Part shown: in pieces, positions 8,230 to 16,496 of the stretch
Layout: the number at the start of each line of letters is the position of its first letter
Position numbering within the stretch: the stretch's first letter is position 1
Source of the DNA: Bdellovibrio sp. UBA4095
Lineage (GTDB): Bacteria; Bdellovibrionota; Bdellovibrionia; Bdellovibrionales; Bdellovibrionaceae
DNA: 64,000 nucleotides
Reading direction: 5' to 3'
NCBI GenBank assembly: GCA_002381805.1
Contig: DFXZ01000004.1
Span: forward strand, 434,001-498,000
Program-made: the position numbers and the translations under genes
Notes under the pieces: generated by a model
Databases searched by the model: none
Told to the model about the DNA's origin: nothing
The model's input: the letters and a program-made list of their open reading frames with translations, nothing else

Positions 8230-8727
8230 GGTTCGACCTCACCTATCCACTCTATCAGTTAATTGTGAACTGACTAAAAATATCCGGTTGTCGTCGTTTC
8301 TCGTCCAATTGGTACAATTGAAAAAAGCCGGAGTCCAGTCGTTACTAAATCCTATCCATGGATCCTGTTGTGCACGTCCTTAAGGGCTTCAAAAACATTG
8401 GGGGCCCGAGAGACACCGACCTCAATATTCCCCTGAAAAAACACAATGGCTATTATTAGAGCTCAGAATAAGATTAGACAAATTATATCACGAGCGGCGC
8501 CGTCAGTAATCTTCACATTTGTGGACGGCATAGTGATGTCCTTTTAAGACTTGAATGGATTCTTACCTAAAATGACTTCCTATGCACGAAGCTCAGAGCG
8601 AAATAGCCCCATTCACTAGCTAGGAGACAGCAGGAAGTCGCGCTTCCTGCCTCTCTTTTTGTAGTCCATTAGCAATAATTTGTTTCGCGATTACCGACGA
8701 GTTTCGAGAGAATCGCGGACTCGCTGC
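8230..8727. other. About 500 bases without a convincing gene
   Basis: The stretch between the YggS gene and the secreted repeat protein holds an imperfect operator-like repeat (TCAGTT/AACTGA at 8255-8273) and a plus-strand terminator hairpin (8630-8655). Only very short reading frames occur, for example a 33-codon frame near 8442 without a ribosome site. The plus-strand terminator implies that some plus-strand RNA once ended or still ends here. I see no recognisable remnant protein. Confidence 0.5.
8630..8660 (+). terminator. Rho-independent terminator with no gene in front of it
   Basis: The hairpin GCAGGAAG/CTTCCTGC (8630-8637 with 8643-8650, 5-base loop) is followed by CTCTCTTTTT on the plus strand. 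No plus-strand gene lies within 1 kb upstream, so it may end a small RNA or be left over from a deleted gene. Confidence 0.6.
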
Positions 8728-9222
8728 TTACTGAATAGCTAATGTGGATTTCATTTTTTGAACTTTTGATTGAATTTCAGGTGAACTTTCAAGCAACTTT
8801 AAAGAGCGTAGCATTAAGTTTGGTTGGGATTTACAGAGCGCAATTGCCTCACTTCGTGAATACGGACCTGCGTAAGCCTTGATCGCACATTCAGCATGAG
8901 CAATAGTCCCTGTTCGCTTACAGAGTTCCATCGCCTCCGATCGGGAAAACGGACCTGCATAAGCTTTGATGCCACAGTCAGCAGGCCCCTCGTCATAAGC
9001 TCCACTGCAAAGCTCCATTGATTCTGATCGAGAAAATGGTCCATTGTAGGCTTTATTTGCACAATCAGCGGCCCCACCACCAGGACCCGAAGGTGGCCGA
9101 GGTCCATTGCCAGTTGCTGAACACAAATACTCTCGCCCCTCCCTGATGACAGTAAAAGAATCTGCCATGGCTTGCGCCGTAGAAAGCTGAATCATTAACC
9201 CTAAAATTAAAAATGGTTTCAT
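8728..9222 (-). CDS. Secreted protein with three Cys-bounded AYxGPxSRSEA repeats
   Basis: From the ATG at 9222 (AGAGGGGGA ribosome site upstream) the protein is 164 residues with a signal peptide (MKPFLILGLMIQLSTAQAMA). The mature part contains three tandem copies of a roughly 25-30-residue unit that starts with a Cys, passes through KAYxGPxSRSEAxxLC and ends in Cys. This predicts one disulfide per unit. The tail is short and helical. I do not recognise a named domain; the protein is exported to the periplasm or beyond. It lies at the left edge of the island that contains the methyltransferase genes, transcribed in the same direction but separated from them by a decayed gene. Confidence 0.8.
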   Translation of the reverse strand: MKPFLILGLMIQLSTAQAMADSFTVIREGREYLCSATGNGPRPPSGPGGGAADCANKAYNGPFSRSESMELCSGAYDEGPADCGIKAYAGPFSRSEAMELCKRTGTIAHAECAIKAYAGPYSRSEAIALCKSQPNLMLRSLKLLESSPEIQSKVQKMKSTLAIQ

Positions 9223-9428
9223 TTTGTCCCCCTCTTTGTGACGCAAACTCAATATGCACTTGCTGCGCCACAATTTATCAAAACTTGAGATGAGTGCGGA
9301 GGCTTTCCTAATTCTACGTATCCATTGCTTTGCTCCCAACATACGTCAGTCTTAGGACGCGGTGGCCGGTAAGATTGTATAGTCAACTTTGTGAAAGCTA
9401 TTCTGAAGGAGTTGCTGATGGAATTTAG

Positions 9429-9560
9429 GCCATTCAAAAAGGTGACTGTATTTTTGTAGAACCGAATAAGCGGCATACAGTCATTAATACCGGCGACATT
9501 CCCTTGGAATGCGTTCTCGCGACCGGACCAGCTTGGCAACCCGAAGATTCTTATGGATGA
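9429..9560 (+). pseudogene. Fragment of a cupin-domain gene
   Basis: The plus strand here encodes 43 codons that read like the C-terminal half of a cupin: AIQKGDCIFVEPNKRHTVIN, then TGDIPLE and a Pro-Trp-rich end PAWQPEDSYG followed by TGA. GD...P...H.x.NTG is cupin motif 2. The same frame is interrupted by TAG at 9426-9428 directly upstream, and the preceding in-frame stretch (ESYSEGVADGI) offers no clear motif 1 or start codon. The simplest reading is a decayed or truncated gene at the island edge. A sequencing error is the alternative. Confidence 0.5.
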
Positions 9561-9639
9561 TAAGGATCAAAGCAGGAACAATGTTTTCAGTGATGTAAGG
9601 GCTTTCAGATTCTCCGAGGTCTCCCCTTTGCTGACCATA

Positions 9640-10509
9640 CTAAACAGGCACTCCCCCATTTATTCCAATTTGAACCTTGTCTGGCACAGCCATACTTTTT
9701 GCAAAAATGATAACTTCACTACCTGAAGGGCTGTCCGCAGCACTATAGTTTAATACAAACTCCACTCTTCGATAGCTTTTGTACAGCTTATTCAATAAAT
9801 TATGATTATCATATGATATTACCCATTTAAGATGCTCGAGACCCCTTAGATAGTCTGCCATACTTACATGATCATCTTGATCAAAATACTTTCTATAAAG
9901 AGATGGTCCCTTTTCAAAGTATGGTGGGTCTAAGTAAACTAAGGACTTCTTTGACAAGATCGGCTTAATTTCATCTATGAAATCACAGGCATCCAGATTC
10001 TGAATAGATATTCTACCTGAGAAGGTAGCAATCCTCTCAATCCTACGAATCAATTCTGCCTTATTGAATCGACTATCAATTTTCCAAGGTCCGTCTTGCT
10101 TTAAACTGCCGATGACCCCACCATTCATGATACCTGAGCGATTTGTACGATTTAGAAAAAATGTTGAGAACCCCAGGTCAAACAAACTTGCTTCATAACG
10201 GTTTTTTTGAATCTCTTTTTGCTCTCGCCAATTTTTAACATCTACTGAAATCTTCTCTATTCTTCGACAAAAATTATCAGGGTGATTTAGTATCGAATGC
10301 CAGAATGCATAGATAGATATATCTATGTCATTTAGATATAGCTTTCTAATATACGCATTTGCCAATAGGTAAAGCCCCACAGAAGCACCACCGGCGAAGG
10401 GTTCAATAAAATCAGCATCACCAAGGCGATTTGCGTCGATCACGAGCCCCATATACTGCGAAAGCTTCGCCTTGCCGCCTGGATATCTTAAAGGAGAGAG
10501 AAAATCCAT
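9640..10509 (-). CDS. Dam-type (D12 class) N6-adenine DNA methyltransferase
   Basis: The 289-residue protein shows the D12 class motifs: RYPGGKAKL near the N terminus, the SAM-binding PFAGGAS (37-43) and the catalytic DPPY (194-197) in LVYLDPPYF. It transfers a methyl group to adenine in a short target, by family analogy often GATC. The ATG at 10509 overlaps the stop codon of the ParB-like gene (TGATG), which marks translational coupling. An ATG 15 bases upstream is possible but lies inside the upstream gene. No cognate restriction enzyme of the DpnII type is next to it; the partner is the ParB-like protein. Confidence 0.93.
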   Translation of the reverse strand: MDFLSPLRYPGGKAKLSQYMGLVIDANRLGDADFIEPFAGGASVGLYLLANAYIRKLYLNDIDISIYAFWHSILNHPDNFCRRIEKISVDVKNWREQKEIQKNRYEASLFDLGFSTFFLNRTNRSGIMNGGVIGSLKQDGPWKIDSRFNKAELIRRIERIATFSGRISIQNLDACDFIDEIKPILSKKSLVYLDPPYFEKGPSLYRKYFDQDDHVSMADYLRGLEHLKWVISYDNHNLLNKLYKSYRRVEFVLNYSAADSPSGSEVIIFAKSMAVPDKVQIGINGGVPV

Positions 10510-11855
10510 CACACTTGATTCCAAATCGCTTCTATGAACAATTGTATGTTATCCCAGTTAGTTTTAAGATCGGAGGAAACCGGATTAAAAGACTTATTGT
10601 GTACGTATGCATTAAATGTATTTGCGGATAGCATATGGTGAATATTACCGCTACTAGCACGAATTCCCTTCAATTCCTGCTTACGAATAACCCCATTCTG
10701 CTCCAGATGATCAGCCACACCATTTATCTTCAATTGCAGCTTAGAATCACTATTAAGCTTCAAGAACTTCTTTCGTTCAATGTACGTATCTACACTTAAC
10801 TCAACAAAAACCCGCATGAGAACTGCGACTGCATTTACATATTCGTCACAACTTATGCTCTTCAATTCTTGATACACTTTATTAATACGCTTTTCTGGTA
10901 TTTTAAGAATACAGTCTTTCGGAATTAAGGACGCTCTTGATGTAGACAGAGGGTTAGATTTCTTTCTGCCACTTCTAGATACGGCCACGGGCGCTGAGTT
11001 CTTTGGAGAGGCAACCACTTCCCACTTTGAGGGAACTTTTTTTCCTTTAGAAGGTATATCGCCTCTTCCAAAACTTTCGATATATTTCTCTCGATCTTTC
11101 TTCGTATAAATATCTTTAACCTTTATAGACCTTGAAGTTAAGTCATTCACAACTTTTATTAGACCTTTTACAACCTCGGATTCCTCGAAGTCTGTAATAA
11201 CCCTTCCATCTTCAATAGTAATACCAAGAATAGATTGCATATTTCGATCTTTGATTATTCTCTCAAGATTAGTTGCAGGAACTTTTCCTAACTTTGACTT
11301 AACATCTTCAGATACATAGGAACTCTTTTTTAAAAAGTCGATCACCTGAAGCGCTTCGGCCGTGTTACCACCTACACTTTCCTCAAATCTTGCTTGCTGT
11401 TGGGTGTTCCAACGAACAGTTCCAACCCCGTCATTTTCCCCAGTATGTTTAAGTTTAATCCATTTATTCGCATCGTCAGGATTATTAAAGACAATACAAC
11501 TTATTGAGTTTGCCTTCTTATATCCAACGGCAAGCTCTTTAAACTTCTTAAACAATGTTTTATCGTGAGAAGCCAGATTAGGGTTTTCTAAAATCTTTAG
11601 AGCAGTAATTCTGCGATTACCTTCCAAAACTACATATAATCCTTTTGCCTTTTCGTTCGGGGAAACAATTGTTGATTCCGATGGGTTCAATCCAAATTTA
11701 ATAATGTCTTCTGCTAGATTTATGATTTTGTCTGACTGCTCGTTCAACATCGTTTTGATGGCTTCTCTCTGATCTCCCGCAATTTCAAATCGCGGATTCT
11801 GAGTATTTAACTCTAAGCTGGACAACGATAAATCCTGCCGACTCCATTCGGACAT
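10509..11855 (-). CDS. ParB/Srx-like N-terminal domain protein with an uncharacterised C-terminal domain
   Basis: The start is the ATG at 11855, behind TTGGAG; a TTG 12 bases upstream would consume that site. The first 90 residues look like a ParB/sulfiredoxin domain: NPRFEIAGDQREAI, a helix ending IIKFGLNPSE, then LYVVLEGNRRITALK (the ParB GxRR-type box, with EGNRR at 78-82). The middle is basic (KGKKVPSKW...RSGRKKSN) and could bind DNA. The last 110 residues contain VFVELSVDTYI and RASSGNIHHML, an Rx6H pattern that might belong to a HEPN-like fold (weak). It is not a chromosomal ParB, as no parA or parS is near. Stop and start overlap with the Dam-type gene, so the two work as one unit. Confidence 0.8.
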   Translation of the reverse strand: MSEWSRQDLSLSSLELNTQNPRFEIAGDQREAIKTMLNEQSDKIINLAEDIIKFGLNPSESTIVSPNEKAKGLYVVLEGNRRITALKILENPNLASHDKTLFKKFKELAVGYKKANSISCIVFNNPDDANKWIKLKHTGENDGVGTVRWNTQQQARFEESVGGNTAEALQVIDFLKKSSYVSEDVKSKLGKVPATNLERIIKDRNMQSILGITIEDGRVITDFEESEVVKGLIKVVNDLTSRSIKVKDIYTKKDREKYIESFGRGDIPSKGKKVPSKWEVVASPKNSAPVAVSRSGRKKSNPLSTSRASLIPKDCILKIPEKRINKVYQELKSISCDEYVNAVAVLMRVFVELSVDTYIERKKFLKLNSDSKLQLKINGVADHLEQNGVIRKQELKGIRASSGNIHHMLSANTFNAYVHNKSFNPVSSDLKTNWDNIQLFIEAIWNQV

Positions 11856-11898
11856 TAGCGACTCCAATAGAAAGTTTTGTTTGTTTATTTAAAATTGG

Positions 11899-12150
11899 TT
11901 GGTCTACCTGTGTCCAGTGGATTCTTCTTTATTTACGGTAGGTCTAGTAAAACAGAACAGAGAAGATCTGAAGCAACTAGGTAAACGAAAACTTGATATT
12001 CAAAAGGATCTTACGCGTCTTCTATATTTTGCACTGAAAAATTACGGAGGAAATCTCAGCACAGCAAGGGATGGCCTAGCTGATCAAGAACGCCAGCTCG
12101 ATACAACAAAACAAAAAATCCGAGCGGCAGAACATCCGAATAAGGACTAA
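11899..12150 (+). CDS. Doubtful small open frame, possible gene remnant
   Basis: An open frame of up to 83 codons runs divergently from the ParB-like gene. The predicted protein is charged and helical in its second half (LGKRKLDIQKDLTRLLYF, ERQLDTTKQKI). The first codon is TTG, and neither it nor a GTG at 11917 has a ribosome site. It may be a short real gene or the end of a decayed one. Confidence 0.25.
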   Translation: MVYLCPVDSSLFTVGLVKQNREDLKQLGKRKLDIQKDLTRLLYFALKNYGGNLSTARDGLADQERQLDTTKQKIRAAEHPNKD

Positions 12151-12586
12151 ATTCTCGTAATACCTTTCACTCTTCAGGACTAGCTTCAACGACTGGCTGG
12201 ATATTTTACCAAAGAGCCCAGAATCGCAAATGCATCCTTTCGCCACCTAATCCCAGGGTGTATCATCAGCTCCCCTAAGGTTTCGTCTGAAAAGAAGTAT
12301 CACTATCAGAATAAGTACTTGGCGCAAAGAACGCCTCTAGTTCAGCATTACAAAAGCCAAAAGACTCAGACCACTTGGTCCGATGGACGGCCTAAAGAAT
12401 ATGAGAGTAAACCAAATCAAAAGGGGGGTCACGAACAGTGAGCCCCTTAAAAACCTTGGTTGGATTACCACCGAACTTAAAATCAAACTAATTGAAACTA
12501 AGGACTGTCGAATAAGGTAAAATTGGTATAGTTTTACAAACACAGTGCGTTAATTGCTAATCTCTCAGACAGTTTTCACAGATCAA
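12151..12586. other. About 430 bases without a supported gene
   Basis: The stretch between the two modification modules is AT-rich with frequent stops in all frames. I found no recognisable protein remnant, RNA gene or strong hairpin. Together with the two doubtful frames beside it, it looks like decayed island sequence. Confidence 0.4.
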
Positions 12587-12865
12587 ATGACAGGGCACCT
12601 TTTATGCAGTATCCGTGGCGACGTGATAACTAAAGGTGACATTTTCAATTTAAATTCAGAAGTCGATGAGATCGAACGAGAGTTGGAATTTTTAGATCCA
12701 ACTCATTGGTATGAATCTCGACGAATCGAAGTGCTTAACAAGCGACTCGACGAAATTTTCACTTTTTTGGAAACAGATCGATCGAAACCATGTGGCAGAT
12801 TAACGCTGGTTCCGCTGTCGAGCGGGACGAACAGCTCTTCTGTTGCGACCAACTCTCCGTTGTAG
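12587..12865 (+). CDS. Doubtful small protein gene overlapping the end of the nuclease-methyltransferase gene
   Basis: From the ATG at 12587 the frame gives 92 residues whose middle looks like a real helical protein (SEVDEIERELEFLDPTHWYE, then RRIEVLNKRLDEIFTFLE). The last 66 bases overlap, on the opposite strand, the 3' end of the large methyltransferase gene. No clear Shine-Dalgarno sequence precedes it. It could be a small control or antitoxin-like protein or a remnant; I cannot decide. Confidence 0.35.
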   Translation: MTGHLLCSIRGDVITKGDIFNLNSEVDEIERELEFLDPTHWYESRRIEVLNKRLDEIFTFLETDRSKPCGRLTLVPLSSGTNSSSVATNSPL

Positions 12866-15382
12866 ATTCTCTCGCTCTTGACGACTAGCTGGTAAGTTCG
12901 CAATAGCTCGTCTCCAGTTATCCAATGGAATGGAAGTCTCCAACCAGCCCTTGTTAATCTCATACAGCTCAAGCGCATCTTCCAATGTCAGCCCAAGTGT
13001 CTCAATAAGCTCGATATTTGCTGGAAGTGATTCAGTAGCGACTAAATTACGAGGCAACCCAACGGCTTGAAGTCTCCATGCACTCATGTGCTGAGAAGTA
13101 GCATAGCACTCTACAAACGTTGAAAACACTACCGAGTCATAAATTAATCTATCACCTTCGTGACAATCAAAACTGTAAAGTACAGCATCAATAACATTGC
13201 ATCGGCTGGTACCAGGAAGAAAACTACTGCTGTTCTTTTTCAAAGAGTTATTGATGTAATCTGAAAACAGAACACGATCTCGACTTCTTCTCTCTCGGTC
13301 AGATTCAGAAACACTTTCAAATCTGTTCCAATACTTTCTAGCTGTTGCTCTCGGTGATGACCATGCTTCGTCCTTCTTACAGAACGAGTCGCCACCGATT
13401 ACTGAATTGGTTCCATTCACGCCCAACACACGCTCTGAATTTCGACTCCAGAGACTCGGGTCAAACTCCCCCTTGAACCAAACGGGGTATCTGACAACAT
13501 GATTTTTCCATGCCCGAATGACTCTTTCTTGAACGACATGTGAAAACAGAGGGAAAACATTAAAATCACCAATGACAGATAAATCCTCACTAACCACAAT
13601 AGGCGTATCTGCACCAAATGGATAACACACTACATCTTGGAAATCCGTAGTTGAACGACCAAAGATAATTCCAAATTTTCTGGTGTTATCAACGTCCCCA
13701 AAAATTCTTCGACCACTAGCAGGGTCTATGTTCCGAGGATACGAAAAATAGAAATCTACATTTGAGCGAATATCCTTCCTAATGGAATCATTTTGATCGA
13801 CGAAAATACTGTCTGGCAGAATAATCGCAAATCTCATACTTCGACATTCATTACCCAAATTCTGTATAATTTTAAGAAAAATTTGAGCCCGATTTAACTG
13901 ACGTACCTGTAGAGCAAGGCTCCGCTTTATTTTTTCTACCAACTCAGGATCGAATGTTCGTCCTCTTCGAGAATCATTGATAAATGCATCCCACGGAGGA
14001 TTAGAAACACAACCCGCTACATTCTTAGTATTTTGAATTTGAAAGGCCTGCTTAATGCTTTCACCCGCACGGCGATCTACCGTTGCAGATATGACATCCA
14101 AAGACTTGAACTCATCCAAATTTACAAGAGCTTCACCCTTATCTGCCGTAGCCAACCAAATGTTAATCTTAGCAATCCAAATGGCAGTTGCATCAATATC
14201 ACGCCCCATGAAGTGAGCAGCTAAACGTCGCCATCCGTCGATGCCGCTTGAATTGCCTTGGAAGAAAACTCTATGAAAAGGAAGAAGGCCACGCAATAGC
14301 TGCCCGCTTCCTAGAGCTGGATCTAAAATGTAGTCATCTTCCTCAAGAAAAATTGCCCTGGCGTTCGGCATTTGTGATTTATTACTTCTTGAGGCAATGT
14401 AATTAGCCATTTCACGAGACAGTTTTGTATTTGTGTAGTGTGATGCATTCCCGTTATTAATAAATTTCTGATATACAATACCGAAAAATTCATGATCGAC
14501 GTGGGACAAGTCAACTTCCGATAAATGAGTTAACAAATCATGAATGCGGCTACAAAGCGGGTTTGATATGAAATGCTCTGCTCTGTGAAAATCTGGATCA
14601 TCGGATTCAATTCCAGAAAATATAGTTAAGAAGTCATCTTTTGTAACTGCATCTCTGATACTCTGAATATCAGTATGTAACGGTCGGACACCCATATCTT
14701 CTAGCGCAGCAACAGCCAATGATTTAATGACGGTATGCAATCCTCTGGGTTCATCCCTTAAGACTCGAATAATTTTATTCAAATGCGTTTTTGAAAGAGC
14801 ATTCAAGTGAGTTGGATCTTTTCTACGCATTAATGACGCCGGAATTAAGAAATCAACGAGCCAATTTATTTCAAAAGGCCAGCGATGAGTCGAATCCACC
14901 ATGTCTTTAAGAGAAAACTCAAGATAACAGTCAAATAGATCTGGAGCGATTTCGCTATTGTAAACGAATCTAAAAGTTACACCATCAGTCAACAACCCCC
15001 ATTTGACTCCTGTACGAACCAAATTTCTTTGCAGCTCTTCGAGAGCAGTTTCTCCTGGAGAACCACCCCGGTGCTCATCAATGTATAATAGTCGGCTATC
15101 GTGCCTTTTACACTCTACAAGCAAGGATTCGTCGCCACATTTTGCAACAACGTCATGCTCACGCTCTACAGATTCCCACCGTAGAGAGCGCAACAAGTTC
15201 ATAACAAATCTACGAACGTTTTCTTCGTTAATCCCAAATCCGTTTACCAACGGTCTATAATTCGCATCTTGAAATTCTGGGGGCACATCTCGTTGGATGG
15301 ATTGCAAAAAATCATGCTTTGAAAGTAATCCACCTAACGTCAAAAAACGAAATGCACTAGTGTCCCGAGTTAGAAGCTTCAT
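12800..15382 (-). CDS. Type IIG-like restriction endonuclease-methyltransferase (fused PD-(D/E)xK and N6-adenine methylase)
   Basis: The 860-residue protein combines a nuclease and a methylase. At the N terminus, D77 plus SLLVECKR (E90-x-K92) fit a PD-(D/E)xK nuclease. A helical linker with FFGIVYQKF...ASHYTNTKLSREMA (about 299-328) resembles type IIG/Eco57I enzymes. Methylase motif I is DPALGSG (354-360) and motif IV is NPPW (461-464), which marks the gamma-class N6-adenine methylases. The C-terminal 300 residues have no catalytic motif and are probably the target-recognition part. It is shorter than many type IIG enzymes (900-1200). It overlaps the cold-shock-like gene by 4 bases (ATGA), so it is translated in a coupled operon. 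Confidence 0.85.
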   Translation of the reverse strand: MKLLTRDTSAFRFLTLGGLLSKHDFLQSIQRDVPPEFQDANYRPLVNGFGINEENVRRFVMNLLRSLRWESVEREHDVVAKCGDESLLVECKRHDSRLLYIDEHRGGSPGETALEELQRNLVRTGVKWGLLTDGVTFRFVYNSEIAPDLFDCYLEFSLKDMVDSTHRWPFEINWLVDFLIPASLMRRKDPTHLNALSKTHLNKIIRVLRDEPRGLHTVIKSLAVAALEDMGVRPLHTDIQSIRDAVTKDDFLTIFSGIESDDPDFHRAEHFISNPLCSRIHDLLTHLSEVDLSHVDHEFFGIVYQKFINNGNASHYTNTKLSREMANYIASRSNKSQMPNARAIFLEEDDYILDPALGSGQLLRGLLPFHRVFFQGNSSGIDGWRRLAAHFMGRDIDATAIWIAKINIWLATADKGEALVNLDEFKSLDVISATVDRRAGESIKQAFQIQNTKNVAGCVSNPPWDAFINDSRRGRTFDPELVEKIKRSLALQVRQLNRAQIFLKIIQNLGNECRSMRFAIILPDSIFVDQNDSIRKDIRSNVDFYFSYPRNIDPASGRRIFGDVDNTRKFGIIFGRSTTDFQDVVCYPFGADTPIVVSEDLSVIGDFNVFPLFSHVVQERVIRAWKNHVVRYPVWFKGEFDPSLWSRNSERVLGVNGTNSVIGGDSFCKKDEAWSSPRATARKYWNRFESVSESDRERRSRDRVLFSDYINNSLKKNSSSFLPGTSRCNVIDAVLYSFDCHEGDRLIYDSVVFSTFVECYATSQHMSAWRLQAVGLPRNLVATESLPANIELIETLGLTLEDALELYEINKGWLETSIPLDNWRRAIANLPASRQERENLQRRVGRNRRAVRPARQRNQR

Positions 15383-15642
15383 TCTAAAGCCCCTAACAAC
15401 TGCTCAATCTTCGATTGATTTTTCACCGAAACTTTCCGTGCATGTTTAATATTTGTAGCTTTTCTTAGACCAAAATGTCGATCATCTGTTGAAACAAACT
15501 CAACAATAGCTCCACGTTCTATCACTTTAAATGCCGTTGACCGAGGGAGTGCGTGATAGGTGAAGAAGTAGACTTCACCTGTTTCCGAGTAAATTTCGCC
15601 ATACCCTTTTGGGACATTAAACCAAGTAACTACACCCAACAT
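15379..15642 (-). CDS. Divergent cold-shock-domain protein coupled to the restriction gene
   Basis: The 87-residue protein begins with a recognisable cold-shock fold: GVVTWFNVPKGYGEI (family GxVKWFNxxKGYGFI, with RNP1), then EVYFFTYHAL (RNP2 is usually DVFVHxSAI) and a final strand IVEFVSTDD. RNP2 is altered and a 20-residue basic tail (KHARKVSVKNQSK) is added. Ordinary cold-shock proteins have 65-70 residues. Its stop overlaps the start of the type IIG-like gene by 4 bases, so it is produced with that enzyme. It could bind the operon mRNA or DNA as a regulator or accessory subunit (inference). Confidence 0.78.
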   Translation of the reverse strand: MLGVVTWFNVPKGYGEIYSETGEVYFFTYHALPRSTAFKVIERGAIVEFVSTDDRHFGLRKATNIKHARKVSVKNQSKIEQLLGALE

Positions 15643-16130
15643 TCGTCTTCCTCGACTTTATGATTATCCAATCCATGGATTCTTCTATGTTAATCAGGGG
15701 ACACATCATGGACAATTGTTCAGTTCATTAGGTAATTGCTTCTAGATTTAAGTCAGTGAGTCATTCTAGGGAATAGACCTCGCAGAAAGGCTAGTAGCGG
15801 AGTCGGCTTCAAAACAAAGCATTAACACTATTCCTTAGTCTCGCTAGACAGAAAAAATGCAACAGCTGTAGTTCGATTAAGATTAACTACACCCAACAAC
15901 TACAAAAACCTGCAAACCCCATGATTTAAAATGATTTAGAATGACATCGGAACGAACTGCTTTGCGAACAACATCTAACTAACTTATTAATTTTACTTCT
16001 TTATTGAAATGTTCAGACTCAGTTACCTAAGTGCTTGTGCTTAAATGACTTTTTTAAATTACCCACCATGGGCCGAGTAGAACCTTAGATACTTACGAAC
16101 CACTCAAATCGAGTGGTTCGTCTAAAAATT
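15643..16130. other. About 490 bases between the island and the ssrA 3' end, no gene seen
   Basis: This AT-rich stretch has stops in all frames. It must contain the promoter of the cold-shock-domain/restriction operon and the end of the ssrA transcript (hairpin at 16095-16121). I found no integrase remnant and no copy of the ssrA 3' sequence elsewhere in the island, so an attachment site is not demonstrated. Confidence 0.45.
16095..16121 (-). terminator. Hairpin just downstream of ssrA
   Basis: An 11-base perfect stem (ACGAACCACTC/GAGTGGTTCGT) with a 5-base loop begins 10 bases past the mature tmRNA 3' end. On the minus strand no T-run follows, so it may act as a 3' processing or barrier hairpin rather than a classical intrinsic terminator. 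Confidence 0.5.
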
Positions 16131-16475
16131 TGGTGGAGGCGGGGGGAATTGAACCCCCGTCCGCAAGTGATCCGCGATAAGGCGCTACATACTTAGTCAG
16201 TGATTTAGTTTGTCTGTACAGCTTCCACTGACAAAATCAGCACAGACACTCCCCCAGTAAATTTAAGCGAGCCTGCTGGAGAAAACCCAGCTCACCGAGG
16301 TCACTAAATGACAATCTATCCAAGAGCGCAACCACCTCAAGGTAGATCGTGCAGTCAATTAAGCTGCAAGTGCGTAATCGTTGCCAATTACAAAGTTGCC
16401 CGTTTTTACGAGGTCCCCAGGCGCCCCGGTATGCTCCTTATGTTTCAGCACCCACGTCGAAGCCAGTACGCCCCC
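16131..16475 (-). ncRNA. ssrA: tmRNA
   Basis: The minus strand starts with GGGGGCGTACTGGCTTCGAC and ends in a tRNA-like half with a T-loop GGTTCAATTCC and an encoded CCA, giving 345 nt, a normal length. The tag frame (16385 to 16359) reads G-N-D-Y-A-L-A-A-stop, preceded by the usual alanine charged on the tRNA part. It ends in the conserved ALAA degron read by ClpXP and other proteases. tmRNA rescues stalled ribosomes; clpX, clpP and lon are also in this window. Confidence 0.96.
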
Positions 16476-16496
16476 AATGTGGAAAACCTAATACAT

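Noticed and set aside
8230..8727. Possible small RNA gene before the plus-strand terminator
   Set aside because: Only the terminator is visible; no promoter, no conserved structure and no upstream gene could be shown.
16131..16475. ssrA as a proven phage or island attachment site
   Set aside because: No direct repeat of the ssrA 3' end and no integrase were found at the other side of the island within this window.
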